From NCBI RefSeq assembly GCF_042682745.1, contig NZ_JBHUIO010000002.1:1116001-1180000 (forward strand): a DNA stretch of 64,000 bases, written 5' to 3'. The translations under genes were made by a program, and so were the position numbers. Below are positions 52,632 through 63,400 of this stretch, one piece after another. The first letter of the stretch is position 1. Each line of letters begins with the position of its first letter. The notes beneath the pieces are model-generated. The model did no database searches, had not been told where the DNA came from, and saw only the letters and a program-made list of their open reading frames with translations. The stretch comes from Tumebacillus_A lipolyticus (lineage in GTDB: Bacteria; Bacillota; Bacilli; Tumebacillales; Tumebacillaceae).

Positions 52632-55600
52632 CTAGTTTTGTTCTTGCAGATTGGCAACTTCTTCATCGCTCATCGCTTCGAGCTCGGCGATCATGATATC
52701 TTCGACCACGATCGCCATTTCGGCGACGGTGTTGGCCTCAAATAGCACGCGCAGGGGCAGGTCGACTTGGAAGGTTGTGCGCAGGCGCGAAACCACTTGG
52801 GTGCCGAGCAGCGAGTTGCCACCGAGTTGGAAAAAGTTATCATGAATCCCGATCTGTTCGATGCCGAGCAGATCCTGTAAGATCTCGGCGACCATCTCTT
52901 CAAGCTCGTTCGTCGGCTCCACATACGCGTTTTTCAAGTTCGGGCGCGGATGTCGGGCTCCACTGCCGGCCGTAACGGTCGCGCTTGCCGCCCGCTCCCC
53001 CTGCTGGTGGATAAATCTCTCCACGCTCAGGTTCAGATCTTGATTGGACAGCACCAGCGGCAAGACGGGATCGATCGACAGCGCTCTGTTCAGCGCTTGC
53101 GCGACCTCATCCGCTTCCAAGCGGTCGAAGGCGAGGCTGATCCACGGCGTATCGCTGCGCTGCCCGATCTGCTCGACCGCGCTGTCCATGTAGAGGTGGC
53201 CAGCAGCAGGTCCGACAAACCCCCATCCGCCGAGCACTGTCGCCAGCGTCGAGACGATGAACACAAAGTCGAGCTCGTGGCCTGCAAGCGCTCGCTCCAG
53301 CGCGTGCAACCCGTGCACTCGGCCGGCAAAATGAGCTTCCAAGTCCGATTCGGTCGTCTCTGCGATCACCGAGATCGTGTTCGCATCGGCGGCGGCCGCC
53401 GCATGGAGCACACCGTCTAACTTGCCGAATCGGGACTTGGTGACCTCCACCGCTCGCTTGATCGCCTCCTGATCGGCGACGTCCGCTTGCAGAAAGAGCA
53501 CCTCCGCCCCCTGGGCTTCGAGCTCCAGTGCTGCCGACAGGTACTGCACCGTCTTTTCATCTGTCGCACCGCTGTCGATCCGCGCTTGCCACTCTTCGCG
53601 AGCGGGCAGATCTTGGCGGGTGACGATGGCCAGCTTTGCTTCTGGTGTTGCGGCGAGCGCTTGGGCGAGCTGCCTGCCCATGATGCCGAAGCCGGTCAGC
53701 AGGTAGACGCCGCCATCGCGCAGGCGCGGCTCGCCCGCGGCGCTGACAGACTGGTAGGACTCGATCCATCGCTTGTTGTCGCGGTAGGCGACGAGTCGTT
53801 CCTTCTGCTCGCCGAGCAGGTCGCAGGCCAGCGTTTCGATCAGGCGAGCTTCCGCTTTTGTCCCCGGCTTGGGCAGCAGGATGTCGTACGTGCTGGTTCT
53901 GACGCTCTGCATCTCTTGTGGCAGGACGCGTGGCACGGCGAGCAGCGTCGTCTTGACCGGATGCACCTCATCGCGGCTCTCCACTTGGAACAGCCCGTTG
54001 GAGATCGTCACCAGCTCAAGCGGCGCTGTCAGCTCCAGCTTGGCAAGCGCCTTCGCCACCTGCAGGAGCGAGTAGAGACCTATTTGTTGCGCCTCCTCGA
54101 AGGATGGCTCCGACTCGGTCAGGCTCCACAGGTGCAAGATGTGCGTCGGCAGCTCCTCCCGGTGCAGTATCGCTTCCATCTCTTCGCGGGTCACGGCCAG
54201 CTCCGCCTCATGTCCTCTCGATCGGAACGAACGGATCAGCCCTTCGGTGAAGGAAGAGGAATCGCCGAGCACGAGCAGGCGTTTCGCCGCTCCTGCCTGT
54301 TCCGCAACCGGCGGGAGCGCCTGTTTCCAAGTTGGCGTATAGAACCGCTCTGCCACCTCGCGCACCGTCGCTTGCGAGGAGGCTTCAAGGATCGGCGCCG
54401 GAGTGGCGACAGAAGCTGCCTGCGCATCCACCCAGTAGCGCTGGCGATCCCACGCATAGGTCGGGAGCGGAACGCGCAGGCGGTCTTCCCCTTCGCTCAT
54501 CTGCGCAAAATCGACCTCGACTCCAGACAGCCACAGGTTGGCCAGCGTGTTCAGCAGAAACGCCGTGTCAGACTGACCATCATAGGACGCTCTGATCGTC
54601 GGCAGCACGGTCAGACCGCCTTTCGCTTGCAGCGCAAACGAGGAGAGCGTAGTGCCTGGCCCGACTTCGAGCAGCGCGATGTTTTCCTCTTGGACGAGCT
54701 GAGCGATCCCCTCTGCGAAGCACACCGTCTGGCAGAGGTGCTTCACCCAATACTCCGGATCGACCGCTTCCTCCGCTTCGATCCAAGCGCCCGTCACGTT
54801 CGAGACGAACGGGATCTCTGGCGCTTGTAGGTTGAACGATGCGATCAGCGCTTTAAACTCCTGTGCGATCGGCTCCATCATCTTCGAGTGGAACGCGTGC
54901 GTGGAAGCGACGCGGATCGAAGTGATGCCCTTTTCGCGCAACGCTGTTTCCAGCGCTGTCACCGCTTCGATCGTGCCGGAGACGACCAGATGTTCTGCCG
55001 TGTTGATCGTCGCGATCTGCACCTGGTCGGAGAGCATCGGTCTGATCGCTTCTGCCGCGAGCGGCACGGCGAGCATCGCGCCGTTTGGCAGGTCCCCGAT
55101 CAGCTGTGCCCGCTTGGCGACCAGCTTGAGCGCATCTTCCAGCGAGAACACACCAGCGACTGTCGCCGCCACATATTCGCCTAACGAGTAGCCGATCAGC
55201 GAGGATGGTTTGATGCCCCAGGCGATCAGCAGCTCGGCCAGCGCATATTCGATCGCAAAGACGATCGGGTGCAGATATTCGGTCTTGTTCAGTTCGAGCG
55301 ATGTTGGGTCATTTGCGGATGCGTCGCGGCGAAGCATTCTCCGCAGGTCGAGGCCCTGCGTCTTCATCGCCTGCGGCGCTGCGTCCGCTGCGGGGAACAG
55401 CACCTCGTGCAGATCGCGGCCGACGAACTTCTTCAGCGCGTCGAAGCAGCTGTCCAAGCGCTCTTTAAACACCGCTTCCGTTTGATACAGCTCCTGCACC
55501 ATGTTCACATACTGATCGCCGACACCCGGAAACAGAAAGGCTACCGGACGGTTTTCCGCATCGTTGACCGCGGTGAGCAATCGCCGCGGATCGCGAGTCT

Positions 55601-57143
55601 TTAGCGTGTTGGCGGCATCGATCGCATCGGTTGCCACCACAGCGCGTCGATGATGGAACGCTTTGCGGCCGACCTGAAGCGTATAGGCCACATCGGCGAT
55701 GTTCTGCTCAGGATGCTGTTGCAGGTGGGTGGCCAAATTGTCTGTCATCCGCTCAAGCGACGCTTCGCTCTTCGCCGAAAGGACGAACAGCTGGCTCGTG
55801 CGCGCAGACGAACCGCTCGTGCGCTCAGGGAACTCTTCGAGCACCACGTGCGCGTTCGTTCCACCGATGCCAAACGAGGAGACGCCCGCTCGGCGCGGCG
55901 TGTCTGTCGCCGTCCACTCTTTCAACTCTGTATTCACATAAAACGGGCTGTTGTCCCAGTCATCAAACTTCGGATTCGGCTTTTCAAAATAGAGGCTCGG
56001 GACGAGCTCTTTGTTTTTCAGCTGGAAGATCGTCTTGATCAGTCCGGTGACGCCTGCCGCCGCATCTGTGTGACCGACATTTGTCTTCACCGATCCGATC
56101 GCGCAGAACTTCGCCTCTTCTGTCGCATCGCGAAACACCTGTGTCAGCGCCGCGACCTCGATCGGATCGCCCAGCTCTGTCGCCGTGCCGTGCGTCTCGA
56201 CATAGGAGATCGTATCCGCTTCGATGTCGGCGATCGCCAAAGCTTCAGAGATGGCAGACGATTGACCGTTGATGCTCGGAGCGGTGTAGCCGACCTTCTG
56301 CTCCCCGTCATTGTTGACCGCCGACCCTTTGATCACCGCATAGATCGTATCGCCATCGGCGAGCGCATCCTCAATTCGCTTCAGCACGACGATCCCGACG
56401 CCAGACCCTTGCGTGCTGCCCTGCGCCTGTTCGTCAAACGCACGACAATGGCCATCGGGCGACATCACGCTTCCTTTGGTGTAGGTGTAGCCGGTCTTCG
56501 GATGGATCACCGACACACCGCCTGCCATCGCCATGTCGCATTCGCCGTTGAGCAGCGCTTGTGCTGCCATGTGCACCGCGACCAACGAGGTCGAGCAGGC
56601 CGTTTGAACGTTGACGCTCGCCCCTTTTAAATTCAGCTTGTAGGAGGCGCGAGTGGTCAGAAAGTCCTTCTCGTTCCCCATCATGATCTGCAGTTCCCCA
56701 ACGCCTGCGATCGCCGCGCGATTCGGCAGCAAGTTCAGCAGCAGGTAGCGGTTCATCGCCTGTCCGCCATAGATGGAGATCGCACCCGGATAGGTGTCCG
56801 GGTTGTAGCCCGCGTTCTCCAGCGCTTCCCAACACGCTTCGAGGAAGAAGCGATGGTTCGGATCGAGGATCTCCGCCTCGCGCGGGTTGAAGCCGAAGAA
56901 GTTGGCGTCAAACTGGTCGACATCCTTCAGGATCGCTGCCGCCTTGACATAGTTTGGCTGCGCGATCATCTCCGGATCGTGTCCCGCTGCGATCAGCTCT
57001 TCATCGGTGAAAAACTGTACCAGTTCCTTTCCCTGCCGCAGATGCTGCCAGAACTCTTCCAGATTGTTCGAGTCCGGATAGCGGCCCGCAAGGCCGACAA
57101 CCGCTATTTCATCGACGCGGTCAGAATAATCTTGATGGCTCAT
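52632..57143 (-). CDS. Type I PKS: KS-AT-degenerate KR-ACP
   Basis: 1503 residues. The ketosynthase (about 10-430) has Cys183 in T-A-C-S-T-S and histidines in E-T-H-G-T-A-T and N-V-G-H-T-D. The acyltransferase (about 530-850) has G-Y-S-L-G-E and H-A-F-H-S, the pattern of malonyl-CoA-specific domains. A ketoreductase-like region (about 960-1370) keeps a shortened nucleotide motif T-G-F-G-I-M-G. It has lost the catalytic residues: the Tyr position is Pro1312, the Asn position is His1316 and the Ser position is Thr1299. The final ACP has L-G-G-N-S-L-L. One malonyl extension left as a beta-keto group is expected. It is fed by the NRPS gene just upstream (13-base gap). Confidence 0.94.
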   Translation of the reverse strand: MSHQDYSDRVDEIAVVGLAGRYPDSNNLEEFWQHLRQGKELVQFFTDEELIAAGHDPEMIAQPNYVKAAAILKDVDQFDANFFGFNPREAEILDPNHRFFLEACWEALENAGYNPDTYPGAISIYGGQAMNRYLLLNLLPNRAAIAGVGELQIMMGNEKDFLTTRASYKLNLKGASVNVQTACSTSLVAVHMAAQALLNGECDMAMAGGVSVIHPKTGYTYTKGSVMSPDGHCRAFDEQAQGSTQGSGVGIVVLKRIEDALADGDTIYAVIKGSAVNNDGEQKVGYTAPSINGQSSAISEALAIADIEADTISYVETHGTATELGDPIEVAALTQVFRDATEEAKFCAIGSVKTNVGHTDAAAGVTGLIKTIFQLKNKELVPSLYFEKPNPKFDDWDNSPFYVNTELKEWTATDTPRRAGVSSFGIGGTNAHVVLEEFPERTSGSSARTSQLFVLSAKSEASLERMTDNLATHLQQHPEQNIADVAYTLQVGRKAFHHRRAVVATDAIDAANTLKTRDPRRLLTAVNDAENRPVAFLFPGVGDQYVNMVQELYQTEAVFKERLDSCFDALKKFVGRDLHEVLFPAADAAPQAMKTQGLDLRRMLRRDASANDPTSLELNKTEYLHPIVFAIEYALAELLIAWGIKPSSLIGYSLGEYVAATVAGVFSLEDALKLVAKRAQLIGDLPNGAMLAVPLAAEAIRPMLSDQVQIATINTAEHLVVSGTIEAVTALETALREKGITSIRVASTHAFHSKMMEPIAQEFKALIASFNLQAPEIPFVSNVTGAWIEAEEAVDPEYWVKHLCQTVCFAEGIAQLVQEENIALLEVGPGTTLSSFALQAKGGLTVLPTIRASYDGQSDTAFLLNTLANLWLSGVEVDFAQMSEGEDRLRVPLPTYAWDRQRYWVDAQAASVATPAPILEASSQATVREVAERFYTPTWKQALPPVAEQAGAAKRLLVLGDSSSFTEGLIRSFRSRGHEAELAVTREEMEAILHREELPTHILHLWSLTESEPSFEEAQQIGLYSLLQVAKALAKLELTAPLELVTISNGLFQVESRDEVHPVKTTLLAVPRVLPQEMQSVRTSTYDILLPKPGTKAEARLIETLACDLLGEQKERLVAYRDNKRWIESYQSVSAAGEPRLRDGGVYLLTGFGIMGRQLAQALAATPEAKLAIVTRQDLPAREEWQARIDSGATDEKTVQYLSAALELEAQGAEVLFLQADVADQEAIKRAVEVTKSRFGKLDGVLHAAAAADANTISVIAETTESDLEAHFAGRVHGLHALERALAGHELDFVFIVSTLATVLGGWGFVGPAAGHLYMDSAVEQIGQRSDTPWISLAFDRLEADEVAQALNRALSIDPVLPLVLSNQDLNLSVERFIHQQGERAASATVTAGSGARHPRPNLKNAYVEPTNELEEMVAEILQDLLGIEQIGIHDNFFQLGGNSLLGTQVVSRLRTTFQVDLPLRVLFEANTVAEMAIVVEDIMIAELEAMSDEEVANLQEQN

Positions 57144-57156
57144 CTTGCCAATCCCC

Positions 57157-60100
57157 CTACTCTCTTCGATTCTTCGCCCGCGCCGCTCGTCTCGCCTTTA
57201 GATCCTTCCGGCGATCGGCGCGAACTTGCCCCTGTTTGACAGACAGCTCTTCCTCTTCTTCTCCGAGGAATCGGGCGAGCGCTCCGACCGTCGGGTACTG
57301 GAACAACTGGACGACCGAGATCTCGCGGTCGAGCTGTTCCTTCAGCTTGCGGTGCACCTGCAGGATCAAAAGCGATCCGCCGCCCAGTTCGAAGAAGTTG
57401 TCGTTGACGCCGACGCGGCTGACTCCGAGCACCTCCTGCCAGATCTCCGCGACCAGTTGCTCCAGCTCACCGCTCGGCGCGATGAAGGCGACGCCCAACT
57501 CGGGCCGCTCGTCGTCCGGCTTGGGCAATTCGCTGCGGTTCACCTTCCCGTTTGGCGTCAGCGGCATCTCGTCGAGGATGACAAAGGCGGACGGGATCAT
57601 GTAGTCGGGCAAGCTCTGTCCGAGGTGTTTGCGCAGGTCGCCTGTCGACGGCGCGTCTGGACTGACCGTCACATAGGCGGCCAGATATTTGACCCCAGGC
57701 GTTTCCTCGCGGGCGATGACTGCCGCCTCCCGCACGCCCGGCGCTTTGACCAGCACGTTCTCGATCTCGCCCACCTCGATGCGGTAGCCGCGAATCTTGA
57801 CCTGTCCGTCTGCGCGCCCGAGAAACTGCAGGTTGCCATCTGGCAGATAGCGAACGATGTCGCCCGTTCTGTACATCCGCTCCCCCGGACGAAACGCGTT
57901 GGGCAAAAAGCGCTCGGCGGTCAACTCCTCACGCCCGAGATAGCCGCGTCCAACACCCTTCCCGCCGACATACAGCTCGCCTGGCACCCCGATCGGAACC
58001 GGCTGCATCAGTGCATCCAAGACATAAGATTGCGTGTTCATAAGCGGCCGTCCGATCGGCACATCTCCATCTGGCAGCGCTTCGTCATACACGGTCGCCG
58101 TCACCGTCGTTTCGGTCGGCCCGTATGCGTTGTACAGCGTGTTGTGCTCGCTGGCGACTTCTCGCCAGGCGCGGATCATCGAGGGCATCGCCCGCTCGCC
58201 GCCTGTGACCACCAGCCGAAGCGCCGGTGGCAAAGTCAGCTTTTGCTCCGCAAGATCTTGGAGAAAAGCGTGCAGGTAAGCGGTCGGCGGATTGAACTTG
58301 GTGATCTTCTGCTCCGCCAGCCAGTCGAGGAACTGGTCGCTGGCCATGATCGACTTGCCGGGTCGAAGCACGAGCGTCGCCCCGGCGGCGAGCGTCGGAG
58401 AGATCTCCTCCATCGAAACGTCGAAGGAGATCGAGGCGAACTGAACGATCCGATCGCTCGGGTTCACCTGATAGTGATCGATGATCGCATGATGATGGGC
58501 GACTGCGTTTTTGTGCTCCAGCATCGCGCCTTTCGGGGCGCCCGTCGAGCCCGATGTGTAGATCACGTAGGCGAGATTGTCTTCTGTCGCATCGCTGATC
58601 GGTTTGTCGGTCGGACATGCTGCGATCAGCTCCGCATCTCGATCGAAGCACACGGTCGTCGCGCTCGTCTCCGGCAGGTTGGGCAACAGGTGCTCGTGGG
58701 TCAGCAAGACGGCCACCTTCGCATCTGTCAGCAGATACTTGAGGCGCTCCACCGGATAGTCCGGATCGAGCGGCAGGTAGGCCCCGCCCGCCTTCTGAAC
58801 GCCGATCATACCGACGATCAGATCGATCGATCGATCGACGCACAGGCCGACCAAGCTCTCCGGCCCCACACCGAGCCCTTGCAGATAGTGGGCAAGCTGG
58901 TTGGCACGAGCGTTCAACTCAGCATAGGTCAGCGTCTGATCGAGGTGCTCGACAGCCGTCTTGTCTGGACGAACTGCCACCTGCTGTTCGAACAGCTGAT
59001 GCATGAGGCCGGTCGGAAACTCGATCTGCTTTTGGTTGAACGTTTCGACGACCTGCTTTCGCTCCGCTTCGGTGAGCAGCGGGAGGCTGGCCAAGCGCTC
59101 ATCCGGCCGCTCGACCACCCCGTGCAGCAAGGTGATCAAGTGCGTGATCATCCGCTCGATCGTCGTCTGATCGAACAGGTCGGAGCTGTATTCGAAGCGA
59201 CCTGCGAGGCCCCGTTTGCTCTCGGTCAGACCGAGCGTCAGATCGAAGCTGGCCGATCCTGTGTCGGCGACCATCTCCTCCAGCTGCAAGCCGGTCAGCG
59301 ACAGGTTTTCCACCGACGCGTTCTGCAGGTTGAACATCACCTGGAACAGCGGCGTATGGCTCAAGTTGCGCTCAGGTGCAAGCTCGTCGACCAGCTTTTC
59401 AAACGGGACGTCCTGATTGGCATACGCTTCAAACGAGGTGTCCTTCACCCGCTGCAGCAACTCGCGGAAGCTGATGTCTCCTTGCAGCTCAGTGCGCATG
59501 ACCAACGTGTTGACAAAAAAGCCGATCAAAGGCTCGATCTCCTCGCGCGTACGCCCGGCGATCGGCGTGCCGATGAGCAGATCGCTCTGCCCGGTGTAGC
59601 GAAAGAGCAGCGTTTTGAAGGCGGCGAGCAACGTCATGAACAGCGACACGCCTTCCTTTTGGCTCAGCGCTTTCAGCTTTTCCGTCAGATCGCTCGGCAC
59701 GAGGAAGCTTTCGATTCCACCTGCGTAAGACTGAACGGCAGGTCGATTGCGATCGGTCGGCAATTGCAGGACGGGGAGCTTGCCGCCGAGCTTCTGCCGC
59801 CAATAGGTCAACTGCTCTTCGAGGACGCCGCTCTCCAAATACTCTTTCTGCCAGTCGGTGAAGTCTGCATACTGGATCGCAAGCTCTGGCAGCACCGCCT
59901 CCACGCCTTCCAGTTCGGCGTTGTAGAGCAGGGACAGCTCTTGGATCAGCACGCCCATCGACCAGCCGTCGGAGATGATATGGTGCATCGTCATCAGCAG
60001 GACATGTTCCTCGTCGCCAAGCTGCAGCAGCGTGAGGCGAAGCAGCGGCGCCTGTTGCAAAATGAACGGTTTTCTCGATTGGACAGCGATCTGCTCGCTC

Positions 60101-60471
60101 ACCTGCACTCGCTGCTCCTCCGCGGGGAGATCGCGCAGGTCGAGCAGCGGCAGGTCGATCGTCACCAGCGGGTCGATCACCTGCATCGGCTCGCCGTCCA
60201 CCTCGCGAAACGAGGTGTGCAGCGTCTCATGGCGAGCGGCGATCGCGCGCAGGCTGCTGTGCAGCGCCTCACGGTGCAAGCGCCCGGTCAGCCTGACCGC
60301 AGTCGAGATGTTGTAAGCGGGATTCCCTGGCAGAAACTGGTCAAGAAACCACAATCGCTGTTGGGCAAAGGAGAGGGGGAAGAGATAGACCCCCTCCTCC
60401 TGCACCTGAAGATCATCGGGTGAATCGGTCAAAAGAAACATCTCCTTTTGCTCATTACTTGCTCCGCTCAT
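57157..60471 (-). CDS. NRPS module C-A-PCP feeding the PKS
   Basis: 1104 residues. The condensation domain has H-H-I-I-S-D-G, and the adenylation domain has Y-T-S-G-S-T-G-A-P-K-G and N-G-K-V-N-R. The carrier has L-G-G-G-S-L followed by Q-L-F-Q-Y-P-T-V. Pocket residues by hand alignment are D-V-E-F-V-G-A-V-T; I do not match them to a known amino acid. The protein ends in an Arg/Lys-rich tail, R-R-K-D-L-K-A-R-R-A-A-R-A-K-N-R-R-E, which could dock to the following ketosynthase. The start is the ATG at 60471, 12 bases after the preceding NRPS stop. A TTG two codons earlier is less likely. Confidence 0.94.
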   Translation of the reverse strand: MSGASNEQKEMFLLTDSPDDLQVQEEGVYLFPLSFAQQRLWFLDQFLPGNPAYNISTAVRLTGRLHREALHSSLRAIAARHETLHTSFREVDGEPMQVIDPLVTIDLPLLDLRDLPAEEQRVQVSEQIAVQSRKPFILQQAPLLRLTLLQLGDEEHVLLMTMHHIISDGWSMGVLIQELSLLYNAELEGVEAVLPELAIQYADFTDWQKEYLESGVLEEQLTYWRQKLGGKLPVLQLPTDRNRPAVQSYAGGIESFLVPSDLTEKLKALSQKEGVSLFMTLLAAFKTLLFRYTGQSDLLIGTPIAGRTREEIEPLIGFFVNTLVMRTELQGDISFRELLQRVKDTSFEAYANQDVPFEKLVDELAPERNLSHTPLFQVMFNLQNASVENLSLTGLQLEEMVADTGSASFDLTLGLTESKRGLAGRFEYSSDLFDQTTIERMITHLITLLHGVVERPDERLASLPLLTEAERKQVVETFNQKQIEFPTGLMHQLFEQQVAVRPDKTAVEHLDQTLTYAELNARANQLAHYLQGLGVGPESLVGLCVDRSIDLIVGMIGVQKAGGAYLPLDPDYPVERLKYLLTDAKVAVLLTHEHLLPNLPETSATTVCFDRDAELIAACPTDKPISDATEDNLAYVIYTSGSTGAPKGAMLEHKNAVAHHHAIIDHYQVNPSDRIVQFASISFDVSMEEISPTLAAGATLVLRPGKSIMASDQFLDWLAEQKITKFNPPTAYLHAFLQDLAEQKLTLPPALRLVVTGGERAMPSMIRAWREVASEHNTLYNAYGPTETTVTATVYDEALPDGDVPIGRPLMNTQSYVLDALMQPVPIGVPGELYVGGKGVGRGYLGREELTAERFLPNAFRPGERMYRTGDIVRYLPDGNLQFLGRADGQVKIRGYRIEVGEIENVLVKAPGVREAAVIAREETPGVKYLAAYVTVSPDAPSTGDLRKHLGQSLPDYMIPSAFVILDEMPLTPNGKVNRSELPKPDDERPELGVAFIAPSGELEQLVAEIWQEVLGVSRVGVNDNFFELGGGSLLILQVHRKLKEQLDREISVVQLFQYPTVGALARFLGEEEEELSVKQGQVRADRRKDLKARRAARAKNRRE

Positions 60472-60483
60472 CTCCAACTGTTC

Positions 60484-63400
60484 CTACAGCTTTCTTCGCT
60501 CCCGCGTCAGCCGCTTCATCGCAGGCGGCTTGGGCGCAGAGGTCGCCTTTTGCTGCAGCCCTTCGACCATCGAGGACAGCTCGGCGATCGTCGCGACTTC
60601 AAACAGGGAACGCACCGGCAGTTCGACCGAGAAGACATTGCGCACGCGGGTGACCAGCTGCGTCGCCAACAGCGAGTGGCCGCCCAAGTCGAAAAAGTTA
60701 TCATGGATGCCGACTTTCTCAACGCCGAGCACGTTCGCCCAGATCTCCGCCATCTGCTCTTCGATCTCGCTGCGCGGCGCCACATATTCGACAGCGGCGC
60801 CCTGCACCGGCACAGGCAGCGCTTTGCGATCCACCTTGCCGTTGGTGGTCAGCGGAATCGCCTCCAGCGTGACAAAGGCGCTGGGAATCATGTAGATCGG
60901 GAGTTTTCCTTTCAGATCGGCCCGCAGTTCGGCGCTGGTCAGGCTTGCTTCGCCATTTGGCACCACGTAGGCTGCCAAATATTTGTTGCCTTGATCAACG
61001 CGTGCGATCACCACCGCTTGCAGCACTTTTTCATGTGCGATCAAGGCAGCTTCGATTTCGCCCAGCTCGATGCGATAGCCGCGAACTTTCACCTGATGAT
61101 CGATCCGGCTGATATATTCGATGTTGCCGTCCGGCAGGTAGCGCACCACATCGCCCGTGCGATACAGACGCTTGTCCGGTGCGAACGGATGCGAGACGAA
61201 GCGCTCCTCGTTCAGCTCCGGACGATTCAGATAGCCGCGTGCAAGTCCGATCCCGCCGACATACAGTTCGCCAGGCACGCCGATCGGAACCGGCTGTCGA
61301 TTGCGGTCGAGGATGAACAGCTCGGTGTTCTGCACAGCGGAGCCGATCGGCAGGTTGCGCGCTCCCACCTTGGCCGGATCGAACGAGTACAGCGTCGAGC
61401 AGATCGAAGCTTCGGTCGGACCGTACCCGTTGATGATAAACATCTCCGGGAGTCGTTCGCTGATCGCCAGCACATGCGGTTCGTGCACCGATTCGACACC
61501 GATCAAAATCCTGCGCAGCGCCATCTGCCTCGGCTGCTCGTCCAACCATTGGATCAGATCCTTCACCACGAACGGTGGGATGAAGCCGCTTTGAATCGCG
61601 TTGTCTTCCAACCACTTGAAGTAGGCATGGCTGTCGCTGCGATCGACATCTGGCAAGATGTGCAGCTCGCCACCCTCCATAAAGCAGGAGAAGATCTCCA
61701 GCACAGACAGGTCAAACCCATAGTTTGCCCACAGGGCGAACGGTGCGCCCGGCGCAAGCGGCTTGCGACCGACAAAATCGCTCAGCATGTTGACGACGCC
61801 TCGATGCTTGACCAGCGCGCCTTTTGGCAACCCGGTCGTCCCCGACGTGTAGAGCATATAGCCCAGATCATCTGGCGTGATGCTCTGCGGCAAGTTCGCT
61901 GCGCTCTCCTCGCCAAACTCGCCTTCCGCTGCGTCGAGCATCACTTTGCACACATCCGCATCGGCAAACAGCTCGGCCAGATGTTGCTGCGTCAACAGGA
62001 CGCGCGGCGATGAATCAGCGAGAATGAAGCCAAGACGCTCTTTCGGATGCGCCGGATCGAGCGGAACATACGCGCCGCCCGCTTTCAAGGTCGCAAGGAT
62101 CGCCACGATCAACGACTCGGAGCGCTCCATGCAGATTCCGACAAACACGTCTGGCCCTACGCCCTGCTTCTGCAGGAAATGTGCCAAGCGGTTGGCTCGC
62201 CCATTCAGCTCGGCGTAGCTCAAACGTCGATCCTGATAGACCACTGCGGTCGTCTCCGGCTGTCTGCTCACCCACGTTTCAAACAGGCCGTGCAGCGTCG
62301 CCTCGCTCGGATAGACAGCATTGGTCCGATTCCACATGTCGAGCAGCAGCGCCCGCTCCGCTTCGGGGAGGATCGGCAGGTCGATCAGCTTTTGCTCAGG
62401 TGCGGCGACCGCGCCTGCCAGCAGCGTCGCATAGTGTGCGAGCATTCGTTCGATCGTCGACGACTCGTACAGATCGGTGTTGTATTCCAGCTTGAGGGTG
62501 ATGCCCGACTCCGTCTCTTGCGCCTGCAAGGTCAGATCGAACTTGGCGGTCGCGCTGTCGCCCTCGATCGCCTGCACCAGCAAGCCTTCCAACTGCGGAT
62601 CGACCTGTTGGTTCTGCAGGACAAACATCACTTGGAACAGCGGGGTGTGGCTCAAATCCCGCTCCGGTTGCAGACGATCGAGCAGCCGTTCGAACGGCAC
62701 GTCTTGATGGGCGAACGCATCGAGCGCCGTGTCGCGGACGCGGTGCAACAGCTTGTTAAACGACAGTTCGCCATCTTCCAACTGGGTGCAGATGACCAAC
62801 GTGTTGACGAAGAAGCCGATCAGCTGCTCCAATTCCTCGCGGTTGCGTCCTGCGGTCGGCGTGCCGACTAAGATGTCATCCTGCCCGGTGTAGCGGTAGA
62901 GCATCGTTTTAAACGCTGCGAGCAGCGTCATGTACAGCGTGACTCCCTCCAAGCGCGACAGGTGGTTGATCCCCTCGCTCAGCTCTTTGGACAGCTGCAA
63001 ACTGCAAGCAGCACCGTTGAACGTTTTGACAGCCGGACGCGGCTTGTCGGTCGGCAGCTGCAAGACGGCCAGATCGCCGCCGAGCTGCTGCTCCCAATAG
63101 GCCATCTGCCGATCGAAGAGGCTCTCCAGCCCTTTTTGCCACTGTGCGTAATCCGCATAGTGAATCGGCAGCTCGGCAAACGGTACCGGCTGTTCTGCCG
63201 TATACGCCGAGTAAAAAGCGGTCAGCTCGCGAACCAGAACGCCGAGCGACCAGCCGTCTGCCACCAGATGGTGCATGGTGAGCAGGAGCACATGATCTTC
63301 CTCGCCCAGCACGAGCAGCGTCGCTCTGATCAGCGGAGCGATGCTCAGATCGAACGGCTTGCGCGCTTCCGCATCGGTGAGGCGCACCGCCTCCGCTTCC

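Noticed and set aside
57226..60423. 1065-codon open frame opposite an NRPS gene
   Set aside because: It mirrors the NRPS reading frame; composition is Arg/His/Gln-rich nonsense without domains.
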